A DNA stretch of 35,955 nt from Erysipelotrichaceae bacterium (GCA_017432545.1 JAFRJA010000013.1:1-35955); one strand, 5' to 3'; positions 15,460 to 24,032 are shown, counted from the first letter of the stretch. Notes: a model not told the origin generated them from the sequence alone. Made by a program: numbers and translations.

Positions 15460-17589
15460 ATGGCAAGACAGATACGTATCGGTATTGACGTAGGTGGAAC
15501 TTATACAAAGGCGGTAGCCATCGATAACGAAACACACGATATCATTGGCAAATCTCAGGTCAAGACGACTCATGATGATCCCAGCGGAGTCGCTGCAGGT
15601 GTCGTGCAGACTTTCAACAATGTTTTACGTGAACACAATATCGCTCCGGAAGAAGTGATCTTCGTAGCCCATTCCACGACCCAGGCAACAAATGCTCTGG
15701 TCGAAGGAGATGTTGCGAATGTTGGTATCGTCGGTGTTGCCGGTGGTGGACTTGAAGGTCTGCTTGCTAAGAGACAGGTCAGATTGGATGATATCGATAT
15801 AGCTCAGGGAAAGAAGATCAAGATCGCCAACGAGTTTATCCAGAAGAACAAGGGTTTCAATGACGAAATAATCAGAAACGCTATTGAAAGTCTACGTGAT
15901 CAGGGTTCACAGGTAATCGTGGCATCTATGGCCTTTGGTGTCGATTCTTCCAAAGAAGAGGAACAGATACATCAGGTGGCAGATCAAATGGGTCTTGCTT
16001 CCACGGTTGCTTCCGATATCACCAAATTATACGGTCTTACCAGAAGAACAAGGACTGCCGCGATCAATGCCAGTATCCTTCCTAAGATGCTCAATACCGC
16101 AAACAGCACTGAAAGCAGTGTCAGATCAGCCGGCGTCAATGTTCCGCTCATGATCATGCGCGGTGATGGCGGCGTCATGGAGATATCTGAAATGAAGAAA
16201 AGACCGGTACTGACGATGCTGTCGGGTCCTGCCGCCTCTATTATGGGATCTTTGATGTATCTGAGAGCTTCTAACGGCGTATACTTTGAAGTCGGCGGAA
16301 CTACTACGAACATCGGTGTCATCAAAAACGGAAGACCAGCGATCGATTACTCTGTTGTCGGTGGACATTCCACCTACATCAGTTCTCTTGATGTCAGAGT
16401 TACCGGATGTGCCGGCGGAAGTATGGTTAGAATCGATAAGAGCGGAGTCAAAGATGTCGGACCGCGAAGCGCTCATATCGCCGGATTGGAATATGCAGTC
16501 TATACTGATCCTTCTGAAATTGAAGATCCTCAGCTTGAACTGTTCTCTCCCAAACCGGGAGATCCGGAAGATTACGTTGCAATCAGATTAAAGAATGGCA
16601 AACGTATTACGATCACCAATTCCTGCGCAGCGAATGTTCTGGGCTTGGTAACACCTGATCTTTTCTCTTACGGAAATGCTGAAGCAGCACGTAAAGCCAT
16701 GAAACCTGTCGCAGAGTATCTCAACATTACGGTTGAAGAGCTGGCAACACAGATCATGGAAAGAGCTTATGACAAGATCTCGCCGATCGTTCTTGATCTG
16801 ACGGAAAAATATAAAGTTGAAAAAGACCAGATCAATCTGGTTGGTGTTGGCGGTGGCGCTGCATCTTTGATCATCTACTTCGCAAATAAGATGGGTGTAC
16901 GTTATTCGATCCCGGAAAACGCTGAAGTTATCTCATCGATCGGTGTTGCCCTGGCAATGGTCAGAGACGTCGTTGAGAGGATCATACCGAGTCCGACGGA
17001 AGAAGATATCAGATCTATCAGAAAAGAAGCTTTGAACAAAGCGGTCGAATCCGGAGCGATGCCCGACAGCGTTGAGGTCCACATCGAAATCGATTCACAG
17101 ACTTCAAAAGTTACAGCAATTGCTTTGGGATCGACTGAAGCCAAAACGACCGATCTGTTAAGCGAATGTTCACTGGAAGAAGCTACAGCGATCGCACAGC
17201 GTGATCTGGGCGATTCAGTGACGGGTGCCGTCTCTCTGGATGCAGAGACAAGATCATTCTATGTTTTCAGTGGTGTCAAAGGAAAACAGACACCTATCAG
17301 GATTGTTGATAAGAAAGGCTTCGTCCGTGTACAACGCAATAATGGACAGGCAGTTCTGTGCAAACAGAAAGAAGCCGAAAGCGTCATCAGAAGATTCCAG
17401 GATGACCTTGCCAGCTACAATTCCGATTCGATCCTAAGACCGGATTATTATCTCTGTGTAGGTGGAAAACTAGCGGATATCGCAGGTACATCCGATATCA
17501 ATCAGCTAATGATGCTTGCGAATATTGAACTGTCTCAGGCTGATCCGGATGATGATGTCATAGTTGTTGGAGCAAGAAACCAGCTCTAG
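15460..17589 (+). CDS. Hydantoinase/oxoprolinase family protein (HyuA-like)
   Basis: A 709-aa ATPase-fold enzyme of the hydantoinase A/5-oxoprolinase group, which uses ATP to open or carboxylate small ring or acid compounds. N-terminal RIGIDVGGTYTKAVAID (phosphate loop) is followed by FVAHSTTQATNALVEGDVA, the catalytic-domain block VPLMIMRGDGGVMEISEMKK, LTMLSGPAASIMGSLMYL, YFEVGGTTTNIGVIKNG and INLVGVGGGAASLI. It is a single subunit without the HyuB partner (hydantoinase_B). It lies 72 bp after the transporter beyond a strong terminator, so it may also have its own promoter. The substrate is unknown; it may activate a lactone or acid in the pathway. Confidence 0.88.
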   Translation: MARQIRIGIDVGGTYTKAVAIDNETHDIIGKSQVKTTHDDPSGVAAGVVQTFNNVLREHNIAPEEVIFVAHSTTQATNALVEGDVANVGIVGVAGGGLEGLLAKRQVRLDDIDIAQGKKIKIANEFIQKNKGFNDEIIRNAIESLRDQGSQVIVASMAFGVDSSKEEEQIHQVADQMGLASTVASDITKLYGLTRRTRTAAINASILPKMLNTANSTESSVRSAGVNVPLMIMRGDGGVMEISEMKKRPVLTMLSGPAASIMGSLMYLRASNGVYFEVGGTTTNIGVIKNGRPAIDYSVVGGHSTYISSLDVRVTGCAGGSMVRIDKSGVKDVGPRSAHIAGLEYAVYTDPSEIEDPQLELFSPKPGDPEDYVAIRLKNGKRITITNSCAANVLGLVTPDLFSYGNAEAARKAMKPVAEYLNITVEELATQIMERAYDKISPIVLDLTEKYKVEKDQINLVGVGGGAASLIIYFANKMGVRYSIPENAEVISSIGVALAMVRDVVERIIPSPTEEDIRSIRKEALNKAVESGAMPDSVEVHIEIDSQTSKVTAIALGSTEAKTTDLLSECSLEEATAIAQRDLGDSVTGAVSLDAETRSFYVFSGVKGKQTPIRIVDKKGFVRVQRNNGQAVLCKQKEAESVIRRFQDDLASYNSDSILRPDYYLCVGGKLADIAGTSDINQLMMLANIELSQADPDDDVIVVGARNQL

Positions 17590-17597
17590 GAAGAGAT

Positions 17598-18365
17598 ATG
17601 GAGCAGAATAATATCTTCACTAAACTGATCGGTTTTTACCAGAAACGCTATCTGGAACTGGCCGGATATAAGGCACCGGAAAATGATCCTCCAATGAGAG
17701 AAATGCTGGATCACCTGGTTAATATTCCGGATCTTGTTTATGGCCGTTATGCCTTTTTGAGGGAACCGGTTGCCGGTAGATTGTCGGATGATAAAAAGGA
17801 TGAATTGATCCTGAAAGCGATCGAAGAAGGTGAGGCATATGCCGAAGAATACCGTAAAAAATTCGGTGACATCAGTCTTCTTCAGATGGCGGAAAAACTG
17901 GGCATCGAGGTCTCTTTTCCAAAGATCCCCGCAAAGGGAGGCAATGTCAGATTTGCTGAATTCGAAACTCCAAACAAGATGCGGATCTTTACAGATACAT
18001 TTGATAAGGCAAACGCTCTGATCGAACAGGAAAAACTGAAAAAACGAATGAAGAATATCGACATCCAGGAAGTTCTTATAGGTCATGAACTGTATCATTA
18101 TGTGGAGAACGAAAATAAAGACACAATCTTCTCATTAAATCACAGAGAAGTGATCTGGAATATCGGAGCTTTCAAATACGACAGTCATATTTCGGTGCTT
18201 CCGGAGATCGCAGCAATGAGCTTTTCGAAAAAGCTTAATGGAATTCCTTTTAGCCCTTATTTGTTTGACGTCTTTTTGACTTATTCTTATAATAAGGAAT
18301 TAGGAATTGTAACCTATAATAAAATTATTCAGTTAATGGAAAATTACAAATCTACTAGGAAATAA
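17598..18365 (+). CDS. Putative HExxH metalloprotein (ImmA/IrrE-like fold) of unknown role
   Basis: A 255-aa soluble protein without a signal or membrane segment. It has the zinc-protease motif HELYHYVENE (HExxH) at about 159-168, followed about 45 residues later by PEIAAMSFSKKL, where the Glu could be the third ligand, as in ImmA/IrrE-like peptidases. The strands before it (ISLLQMAEKLGIEVSFPKI, then KMRIFTDTFDKA) also resemble that fold. I cannot assign a substrate. It lies 8 bp after the hydantoinase gene and 9 bp before the IclR gene, so it is co-transcribed with the regulator, and proteolysis of the regulator or of an enzyme is conceivable. Alternatively the metal site is structural. Confidence 0.6.
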   Translation: MEQNNIFTKLIGFYQKRYLELAGYKAPENDPPMREMLDHLVNIPDLVYGRYAFLREPVAGRLSDDKKDELILKAIEEGEAYAEEYRKKFGDISLLQMAEKLGIEVSFPKIPAKGGNVRFAEFETPNKMRIFTDTFDKANALIEQEKLKKRMKNIDIQEVLIGHELYHYVENENKDTIFSLNHREVIWNIGAFKYDSHISVLPEIAAMSFSKKLNGIPFSPYLFDVFLTYSYNKELGIVTYNKIIQLMENYKSTRK

Positions 18366-18374
18366 AGGATATAT

Positions 18375-19154
18375 ATGAGTGAAGTAAAATCGGCAGAAAC
18401 TGTAAAATCTCTTGGCAGAGCCTTTGAGATCATAGAATACCTTGCCAAAAACGGGGAAGAAGCCGGTGTAAAGCAGATCGCCGATAACATCAACGCTTCT
18501 ATGAGTACCGTCTATCGTCAGTTGAATACTCTGAAAGACATGGGTTATATTTTTCAGAATCCGAATAATTCAAAATACTGGCTTGGACTGCGTTTTTATA
18601 TGCTTGGAAACCTTGTTAAGAATAATCTGCCGATCGTCAATCTCATGTCTCAGCAGGCGGATGAGCTTGCCCAGAAATACAAACAGACCGTCTATATTGC
18701 TGTGCCGGATTACACATCCGACTTTTGCGCACAGCAGGCTATCATTTATAAAAAATCATATAACCCGATCATCTTCCGCAATGAGGCTGTTGTCGGAACG
18801 ATATCACCATCTCATTCTGCAGCTTCCGGAAAATGCATGATGGCATATTATCCGGAATCACTGATGAAAATGTATCATCAGTATCCTCTTTCAAGGATCA
18901 CAAACAGAACGATCAGTGATTGGAATGTCATGGATCGGGAACTGGAAACGATCAGGATTAGAGGATACGCTCTTGACAGCGAAGAAGAAGAGGAAGGAAA
19001 GACTTGTATCGCCATTCCTATTCTTGATTCGTATCAGAACGTGATCGCTTCGATATCTTTATCAGGGCCGACTGCAACTTTGCTGCAGAATCCTATAATG
19101 GAAATCGTTAATAATCTTAAAGACGTTGGGAAACCAATAATCGCCGAAATATAG
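18375..19154 (+). CDS. IclR family transcriptional regulator
   Basis: A 259-aa regulator. An N-terminal winged HTH (about 9-72) includes LGRAFEIIEYLAKNGEEAGV and ADNINASMSTVYRQLNTLK. The IclR effector-binding domain (80-255) includes the typical PSHSAASGKCMMAYYPE and RIRGYALDSEEEEEGKTCIA. IclR proteins bind palindromes near promoters as dimers or tetramers. The paired 17-bp palindromes at 13023 and 13176 are its most likely targets. The gene sits in the plus-arm operon, 9 bp after the metalloprotein gene and 22 bp before the kinase gene. Its counterpart in the enterobacterial yia operon is YiaJ, also IclR family. Confidence 0.9.
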   Translation: MSEVKSAETVKSLGRAFEIIEYLAKNGEEAGVKQIADNINASMSTVYRQLNTLKDMGYIFQNPNNSKYWLGLRFYMLGNLVKNNLPIVNLMSQQADELAQKYKQTVYIAVPDYTSDFCAQQAIIYKKSYNPIIFRNEAVVGTISPSHSAASGKCMMAYYPESLMKMYHQYPLSRITNRTISDWNVMDRELETIRIRGYALDSEEEEEGKTCIAIPILDSYQNVIASISLSGPTATLLQNPIMEIVNNLKDVGKPIIAEI

Positions 19155-19176
19155 CGAATCAATACAGGAGAAAACC

Positions 19177-20712
19177 ATGAAATATTACTTAGGCTTGGAT
19201 AATGGTGGCACCACTACAAAAGCCGCTCTTTTTGATATAGAAGGAAAACAGATCTGTGTCGTCAGTAACGAAACAAGGACAATTTCAGAAAAACCGGGTT
19301 TTGTTGAACGTGATCTGAACGAAATAAAAGAAACAGTCTATTCAACGATACGAACTTTGCTGGAAAAGACTTCCGTCAAAGTAGAAGATATCTCGGGTAT
19401 CGGCATCTGCGGCCATGGAAAGGGACTGTATCTGGTCGATGAGAACGGTGATCCGGTCAGAAATGGTATCCTGTCGACCGACAACCGTGCTTATCGTTAT
19501 ACTAATCAATGGGCCCAGGATGGTACAGAGGAAAAGGTGATGAAGATCTCGTGCCAGCATATCATGCCTTTCCAGCCTGTCGCCTTATTGGCGTGGCTTA
19601 AAGACAATGAATATGATTCTTACAAGAGAATACATTATATTTTTGAATGCAAAGATTATGTCCGTTTTATTCTGACTGGTCAGGCTAATGCGGAGATCAC
19701 TGATTATTCCGGTGCAAACCTTCTAAATCTGTATACGAAAGATTATGATGTCGAACTGCTGAAACTGTTTGGCATTGATGATCTGAAAGACGCTTTGCCG
19801 CCATTATGTGGTTCGCTTGATATAGTTGCTGGGATCAACAGCGAAACAGCAAAACAGACAGGTCTCTTAGAAGGGACGCCGGTGATCGGGGGCATGTTTG
19901 ACATTGATGCCTGTGCACTTGGCGTAGGTGTCATTGACGAAAACAAACTCTGCATGATCGCCGGAACCTGGTCTATCAACGAATACATTAGGAAGCAGCC
20001 TGTTACAGATGGAAGAGTCAAAATGAATTCGCTTTTCTGTTTGGATGATTATTATCTTGTTGAAGAATCTTCTCCGACTTCTGCCGGAAACCATGCCTGG
20101 TTTGTAAAACAGCTTCTTCCGGAAGCAAGTGCAGAAGCCAGGAAAAACGGTGTAAGCATTTATGACCAGATGAATGCGGATGTGGAAGAAGTATCTCCTT
20201 ATGAGTTTGTTCCGGTATTCCTGCCATTTACAATGGCCTCCAATGTTCATCCCAATGCCAAAGGAAGCTTTGTCGGAATCAGTGTCAGCCATCAGAGAAA
20301 GCATCTGGAAAGAAGTGTATATGAAGGGATTGCCTTCTGTCACAGATATCACTTTGAAAAACTGATGAATACAAGAGATTCGGATATTGAATGCATCCGT
20401 CTGGCAGGTGGTGCAACAAAGTCAAAAGTATGGACGCAGATGTTTGCGGACGTTATGGGTTATCCTATTGAGACAATTGGTGAAGATGAAACAGGAGCGC
20501 TGGGATGTGCGATCGCTGTAGCGGCATCTGCCAAAGATTATCCTTCTTTGGAAGAAGCAGTGATGCATATGGCTAAGCCTTCCGGAAGATTTGAACCCAA
20601 TAAGGATCTGAAGGAAATTTACGATCAGAAATACGATCTGTATCTCAAGACGATCGATGCACTTGATCAGTTATGGGATCCAATGCAGGACCTGATCGAG
20701 CATAGTATTTAA
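19177..20712 (+). CDS. FGGY-family carbohydrate kinase, L-xylulokinase (LyxK)-like
   Basis: A 511-aa sugar kinase with the actin/hexokinase fold. N-terminal YYLGLDNGGTTTKAALFD (phosphate 1) is followed by IGICGHGKGLYLVDENGDPV, GVIDENKLCMIAGTWSINEY (adenosine/phosphate region), VEESSPTSAGNHAWFVKQLL and C-terminal CIRLAGGATKSKVWTQMFAD. The combination GHGKGL...DNRA and ASPTSSGN-like blocks is closer to E. coli LyxK (L-xylulokinase of the yia operon) than to rhamnulokinase (RhaB). It would phosphorylate a ketose, possibly the product of the isomerase. AGGAG precedes the ATG. It is the last gene of the plus arm before a terminator. Confidence 0.88.
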   Translation: MKYYLGLDNGGTTTKAALFDIEGKQICVVSNETRTISEKPGFVERDLNEIKETVYSTIRTLLEKTSVKVEDISGIGICGHGKGLYLVDENGDPVRNGILSTDNRAYRYTNQWAQDGTEEKVMKISCQHIMPFQPVALLAWLKDNEYDSYKRIHYIFECKDYVRFILTGQANAEITDYSGANLLNLYTKDYDVELLKLFGIDDLKDALPPLCGSLDIVAGINSETAKQTGLLEGTPVIGGMFDIDACALGVGVIDENKLCMIAGTWSINEYIRKQPVTDGRVKMNSLFCLDDYYLVEESSPTSAGNHAWFVKQLLPEASAEARKNGVSIYDQMNADVEEVSPYEFVPVFLPFTMASNVHPNAKGSFVGISVSHQRKHLERSVYEGIAFCHRYHFEKLMNTRDSDIECIRLAGGATKSKVWTQMFADVMGYPIETIGEDETGALGCAIAVAASAKDYPSLEEAVMHMAKPSGRFEPNKDLKEIYDQKYDLYLKTIDALDQLWDPMQDLIEHSI

Positions 20713-20773
20713 TGTCATAAAGGAAGCTGTTTTCTTCAGAAAAACACAACAAAGCTCTTCAAACATTACGAAT

Positions 20774-20817
20774 AAGAGGTGGCTAACGGGTCTGATCCTG
20801 GAAGCGACCTCTTTTCT
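20774..20817 (+). terminator. Terminator after the FGGY kinase gene
   Basis: AAGAGGT (20774-20780) pairs with ACCTCTT (20807-20813), with an additional G-C pair inside, and is followed by TTTC. The loop is long (about 26 nt), so the structure is less ideal than the one at 15403. Confidence 0.55.
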
Positions 20818-20825
20818 TGATGGTA

Positions 20826-20850
20826 ATAAAAAATGCAGATAAACTGCATT
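20826..20850 (-). terminator. Terminator for the minus-strand genes ending at 20888
   Basis: On the minus strand AATGCAG (20850-20844), loop TTTAT, CTGCATT (20838-20832), then TTTTATT. A 7-bp stem with a T-run, placed 38 bp after the stop codon. Confidence 0.7.
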
Positions 20851-20887
20851 ATTCCTTTATTGTCTAACAATTTGTGAAACGATCACT

Positions 20888-21415
20888 TCATTCCTTTTTA
20901 CTCAAAAAAGCAAGGAAACAAATAATTGAAACCACAAAAAATACTCCGCTGATAATGTAATTCAGAATCGCCAGCGATCCACTGTATTTCTGTGATATGA
21001 TGTTGAAAATCAGCATGATACCGATTACCAGCATGACGATCGAATTTGTCAGCAGCTTGGATCTGGAATTGTTTTCTTTGAAACGGTCCAGCATACCTGT
21101 CTTTTCAGGGACATTGAACTTCGGATATTCGGGTAGTTTTCCGATAAATACAAAACGAAAGACACAATATACTGCCAAGGCAATAAGAACGCCGATCGCT
21201 ATTGCCAGGTAATAATTTTCTGTGAAATAGGCAATCAATCCGGCAATAATGCAGGCAGCAGGGGTTCCCATCTGAAACAGAATGAATGATTTTTCGTCGC
21301 CCTTAGTGATCTGATGGGCTTTCTTGGTCAATGGATCATAATAAATCAGTCTGTTATTATCGACGTATACATTTTTGACGGCTGTAATATTTCTTCTTGC
21401 TGCTTTATTGCTCAT
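20888..21415 (-). CDS. Small membrane protein of unknown function (175 aa)
   Basis: I do not recognise a family. From the start at 21415 (MSNKAARRNITAVKNVYVDN) there is a soluble N-terminal part of about 45 residues, then four hydrophobic helices: ACIIAGLIAYFTE, AIAIGVLIALAVYCVFRFVF, NSIVMLVIGIMLIFNIISQK and YIISGVFFVVSIICFLAFLS. The open frame extends to 21442, but AAGGAAG is correctly spaced only for the ATG at 21415. The gene overlaps the preceding TPR-like gene by 11 bp, so the two are translationally coupled and likely work together at the membrane. Confidence 0.7.
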   Translation of the reverse strand: MSNKAARRNITAVKNVYVDNNRLIYYDPLTKKAHQITKGDEKSFILFQMGTPAACIIAGLIAYFTENYYLAIAIGVLIALAVYCVFRFVFIGKLPEYPKFNVPEKTGMLDRFKENNSRSKLLTNSIVMLVIGIMLIFNIISQKYSGSLAILNYIISGVFFVVSIICFLAFLSKKE

Positions 21416-22040
21416 GATCATCTTCCTTTTGTGCCTTGGCACTTAAATCTTCAATATATTTAGCAGCGAAATCCAGATACTCATCTGCTTTTGTCTTATC
21501 ATTCATATTCTCATATATCTTTGAAAGCAATGCTGCACATTTTGCTTTGTTTTCCATTTCGGCATTTTCAAATTCTTCAAGAGTATCATCCAGATACTTG
21601 TTTCCCTTTTTGATATAGATATCATAGAGCCTGTCCATCTCATAATTGTATTTGTCAGGATCCAGATCATAATTCTTCTTGTAGTAAATTTTTGCGTTGT
21701 GATAGTTTTCTGAGGACAGGTAATAATAAAAGCAGCGTGAGTAGATTTCCGACTTCTGATTAATGGTCAAAGGGAGCTTTTCAAGCTCAGATACGCATGA
21801 TTCGATCTGCTTCTCATCTGCTTCCATGATAGCCTTGGAAAGATCGATATATCTCAAATTAAACTTACTGATAAATGTGCTTGCCAGACGGGAATTTCTC
21901 AACTGTTCAAAACGATCGATCTCATTCATATATAAATGTTTGACAAGTTTGCCTGAAACGATATTTGCACCGATCAGTCTTCCAAAGAAAACGACGAAGA
22001 ATACGATCAGACAGATTATGGCTGTGATTTTCCAGTTCAT
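21405..22040 (-). CDS. Membrane-anchored TPR-like protein of unknown function (211 aa)
   Basis: From ATG 22040 (GGAG 8 bp upstream) the protein begins MNWKITAIICLIVFFVVFFG, one N-terminal membrane helix. It continues with a helical cytoplasmic part of repeated pairs, such as CVSELEKLPLTINQKSEIYS, CFYYYLSSENYHNAKIYYKK, NYDLDPDKYNYEMDRLYDIY and LLSKIYENMNDKTKADEYLD, which read as TPR-like helices. No enzymatic motif is seen. It lies beyond a terminator after the alcohol dehydrogenase gene, so it is probably only weakly linked to the PTS operon. Its partner is the overlapping downstream membrane protein. A scaffold or adaptor role is a guess. Confidence 0.65.
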   Translation of the reverse strand: MNWKITAIICLIVFFVVFFGRLIGANIVSGKLVKHLYMNEIDRFEQLRNSRLASTFISKFNLRYIDLSKAIMEADEKQIESCVSELEKLPLTINQKSEIYSRCFYYYLSSENYHNAKIYYKKNYDLDPDKYNYEMDRLYDIYIKKGNKYLDDTLEEFENAEMENKAKCAALLSKIYENMNDKTKADEYLDFAAKYIEDLSAKAQKEDDHEQ

Positions 22041-22054
22041 AAGTAAATCTCCAT

Positions 22055-22089
22055 GAAGAAACAAGCGGGAGAATCGCTCCTCCCGCTTG
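22055..22089 (-). terminator. Terminator after the alcohol dehydrogenase gene
   Basis: CAAGCGGGAG and CTCCCGCTTG (22062-22071 and 22080-22089) make a perfect 10-bp stem with an 8-nt loop. On the minus strand it is followed by TTTCTTC. It lies 10 bp after the dehydrogenase stop, ending the PTS operon. Confidence 0.8.
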
Positions 22090-22099
22090 TATACGGCTG

Positions 22100-23164
22100 T
22101 TATTCCCAGGTGTGGACAGATACCCTGAATGATCCAGGCGTTGAAGCAAGTTCATAGGCTTCCTGAATCTGATCTAGTGTGAAAACCTTTTCAATCAGTT
22201 TATCGACTTTTATAAGGCGCTTATCCAGCATGTCGACTGCCATCTGGAAATCGTCCGTGTCTGATCCGATGGTACCGATCAGTTCAAGCCGTTTGTAGTG
22301 AATGATGTTCGAATCGATGTGAATCTCCGGAGCAGGGTAGCCTGCAGCAAAATATACGATCCTGGTATCGAGGTCAGCAACTTCCTGAGCCTGTGCATTT
22401 GCTATGGAGTTGCCAACACAGACGATGATCACGTCGAGCCTGCTGTCATGACCGATCAATGCCTGAATCTGTTCTTTAAGATCTTCCTTCATAGGATCAA
22501 CAAATTCGGTAAATCCTAATTCTTTTGCAACGTTGATCTTCTTTTCCAGCGGTTCAGAAATAATGACTCTGCCTCCGAAAGCTCTGGCAACCTGAGCATT
22601 TAACATACCCATGGTGCCGGCTCCAATAATCAATACATTTTCGCTGGGAGATACTCTGCCTCTCTTGATGCTTCTGATAGCTGTCGATAAAGGTTCAATG
22701 AAACCGGCCTCATCAGCAGCTATGTCAGTTTTGAATTTGAAACAATAGCGTGCAGGGGCTGTTTTATAAGTAGAGAAGCCGAAGAAACCGTAGTAGCCGT
22801 CATCACTTGCAGGGAAGGTTTCACCCTTATACATGCAAGCGAAATTATGACCTTTGCGGCAATCCGCACATTCTCCGCAGAATTGCGTCAACATGATTCC
22901 GACACGATCGCCGATTTGGAAATTATCGCCGACTTTTGCGCCTTTTGCGACAATGATACCCGAGTTTTCGTGTCCACCTGCCATCGGTGTTGGCTGCTTG
23001 CCTTTTCTCTGACCGTTCCAGAGTTCATAATCGGTAGTGCATATATTGCATGCTTCGATTTTGATCAGAAGCTCATCTTCCTTTACTTCCGGAATCGGTC
23101 TTTCGCAGACTCTGGCATCCCTTGTGTCGAATATGACACCAAATCTCATTGTTTTATCTTCCAT
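22100..23164 (-). CDS. Zinc-dependent alcohol dehydrogenase (medium-chain; polyol dehydrogenase-like)
   Basis: A 354-aa MDR-family oxidoreductase. Catalytic zinc ligands are visible in IEACNICTTDYELW (Cys) and MAGGHENSGIIV (His-Glu). Structural zinc cysteines are in LTQFCGECADCRKGHNFACM. The Rossmann dinucleotide loop is ENVLIIGAGTMGMLNAQVAR, followed by a C-terminal cap. It resembles sorbitol and threonine dehydrogenases. With a PTS and an aldolase in the same operon it may oxidise a polyol-phosphate or a deoxy-sugar. The first ATG is taken as start, though the ATG 15 bp later (23149) has the better-spaced GGAAG. Last gene of the operon. Confidence 0.9.
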   Translation of the reverse strand: MEDKTMRFGVIFDTRDARVCERPIPEVKEDELLIKIEACNICTTDYELWNGQRKGKQPTPMAGGHENSGIIVAKGAKVGDNFQIGDRVGIMLTQFCGECADCRKGHNFACMYKGETFPASDDGYYGFFGFSTYKTAPARYCFKFKTDIAADEAGFIEPLSTAIRSIKRGRVSPSENVLIIGAGTMGMLNAQVARAFGGRVIISEPLEKKINVAKELGFTEFVDPMKEDLKEQIQALIGHDSRLDVIIVCVGNSIANAQAQEVADLDTRIVYFAAGYPAPEIHIDSNIIHYKRLELIGTIGSDTDDFQMAVDMLDKRLIKVDKLIEKVFTLDQIQEAYELASTPGSFRVSVHTWE

Positions 23165-23182
23165 AACTTGTGTATTACCCTT

Positions 23183-24031
23183 CTAAGCAGCTTTTCCGGC
23201 ACTTCCGGTGATAGTCATCCAATGTTTCAGCACCTCCTTGTAGGAGTTATACATTGCATCGAATACACCATAAACTTTTGAACCGGAAAGGTCTGCATTT
23301 AAAACGCCATCTCTGCATGCCATGTATGTATCTGTTCCAACATTGACTTTGCAAATACCGTTTTGGCACGCTTTTGTTACATCCTGTTCCGGAATGCCTG
23401 TTGCTCCATGCAAGACCAGAGGAACATCAGTAGCTTCAACCAGTTTCTCCAGGAGGTCAAATTGAAGTTCCGGTGTTCCTTTATACAATCCATGCGCATT
23501 TCCGATCGAAACCGCCAGACTGTCACATTCAGTGAGTCTTACATACTCTGCAGCTTCTTCCGGAACAGTGAAGACATTGCTGTCTTTTACCAGATCAAGA
23601 CCAAGACCTACATGGCCAAGTTCAGCTTCAACATCCACACCGGCAGCATGACACACTTTTACGATCTCAGCAACCTGTCTGACATTCTCTTCGAAAGGAA
23701 GCTTTGATCTGTCGGCCATAATGCATTGGAATCCGGATTTGATGCCAATAATGGCGTCTTCGTATTTGTAGGTATGATCTCTGGTAAGAGCGATCGGGAC
23801 GGACGCCTCTTCGCAATAATGCAGGAAGGTGTGCGTTCGATAGTCCAGATCTTTCAATTCTTTATCATTGGAATACTCTTTGAAGCCGGCCAGAACAATG
23901 AGGGGGGATTTCATTTCTTCCGCTGCTTCAATTGCACTGCGCATGCAGTTTTCATCCTCAACCGCAAATGCAGGTATTCCGTATTTGTTTTTCTTTGCTT
24001 CTAATAAAAGTTCGGATAGCTTAACGATCAT
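23183..24031 (-). CDS. Class II ketose-bisphosphate aldolase (FbaA/GatY/KbaY-like)
   Basis: A 282-aa zinc-dependent aldolase that cleaves a ketose-1,6-bisphosphate or a related 1-phosphate. Motifs are GIPAFAVEDENCMRSAIEAA, ALTRDHTYKYEDAIIG (catalytic Asp and zinc His in RDH), VDVEAELGHVGLG (zinc Glu), VSIGNAHGLYKG (His), VLHGATGIPEQDVTKAC (His) and KVNVGTDTYMACRDGVL (phosphate loop). The usual LDHG is replaced by TRDHT, marking a less-studied branch. The start is the ATG at 24031, one bp after the IID stop; a TTG 9 bp earlier has closer ribosome-site spacing. It probably degrades the sugar phosphate imported by the adjacent PTS. Confidence 0.85.
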   Translation of the reverse strand: MIVKLSELLLEAKKNKYGIPAFAVEDENCMRSAIEAAEEMKSPLIVLAGFKEYSNDKELKDLDYRTHTFLHYCEEASVPIALTRDHTYKYEDAIIGIKSGFQCIMADRSKLPFEENVRQVAEIVKVCHAAGVDVEAELGHVGLGLDLVKDSNVFTVPEEAAEYVRLTECDSLAVSIGNAHGLYKGTPELQFDLLEKLVEATDVPLVLHGATGIPEQDVTKACQNGICKVNVGTDTYMACRDGVLNADLSGSKVYGVFDAMYNSYKEVLKHWMTITGSAGKAA

Positions 24032-24032
24032 A

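Noticed and set aside
17586-18098. 170-aa minus-strand ORF opposite the metalloprotein gene
   Set aside because: It is antisense to a gene with a good start and operon spacing; its sequence (Phe/Cys-rich) is typical of a shadow.
19867-20352. 161-aa minus-strand ORF
   Set aside because: It is antisense to the FGGY kinase gene with no ribosome site or family features.
19177-20712. Calling the FGGY kinase rhamnulokinase (RhaB) because of the nearby RhaA
   Set aside because: The N-terminal and ASPTSSGN-like blocks are closer to LyxK/L-xylulokinase; the operon context alone is not enough for RhaB.
20774-20817. Possible riboswitch or structured RNA after the kinase gene
   Set aside because: It is downstream of the last gene and not before a plus-strand gene; a simple terminator hairpin explains it.
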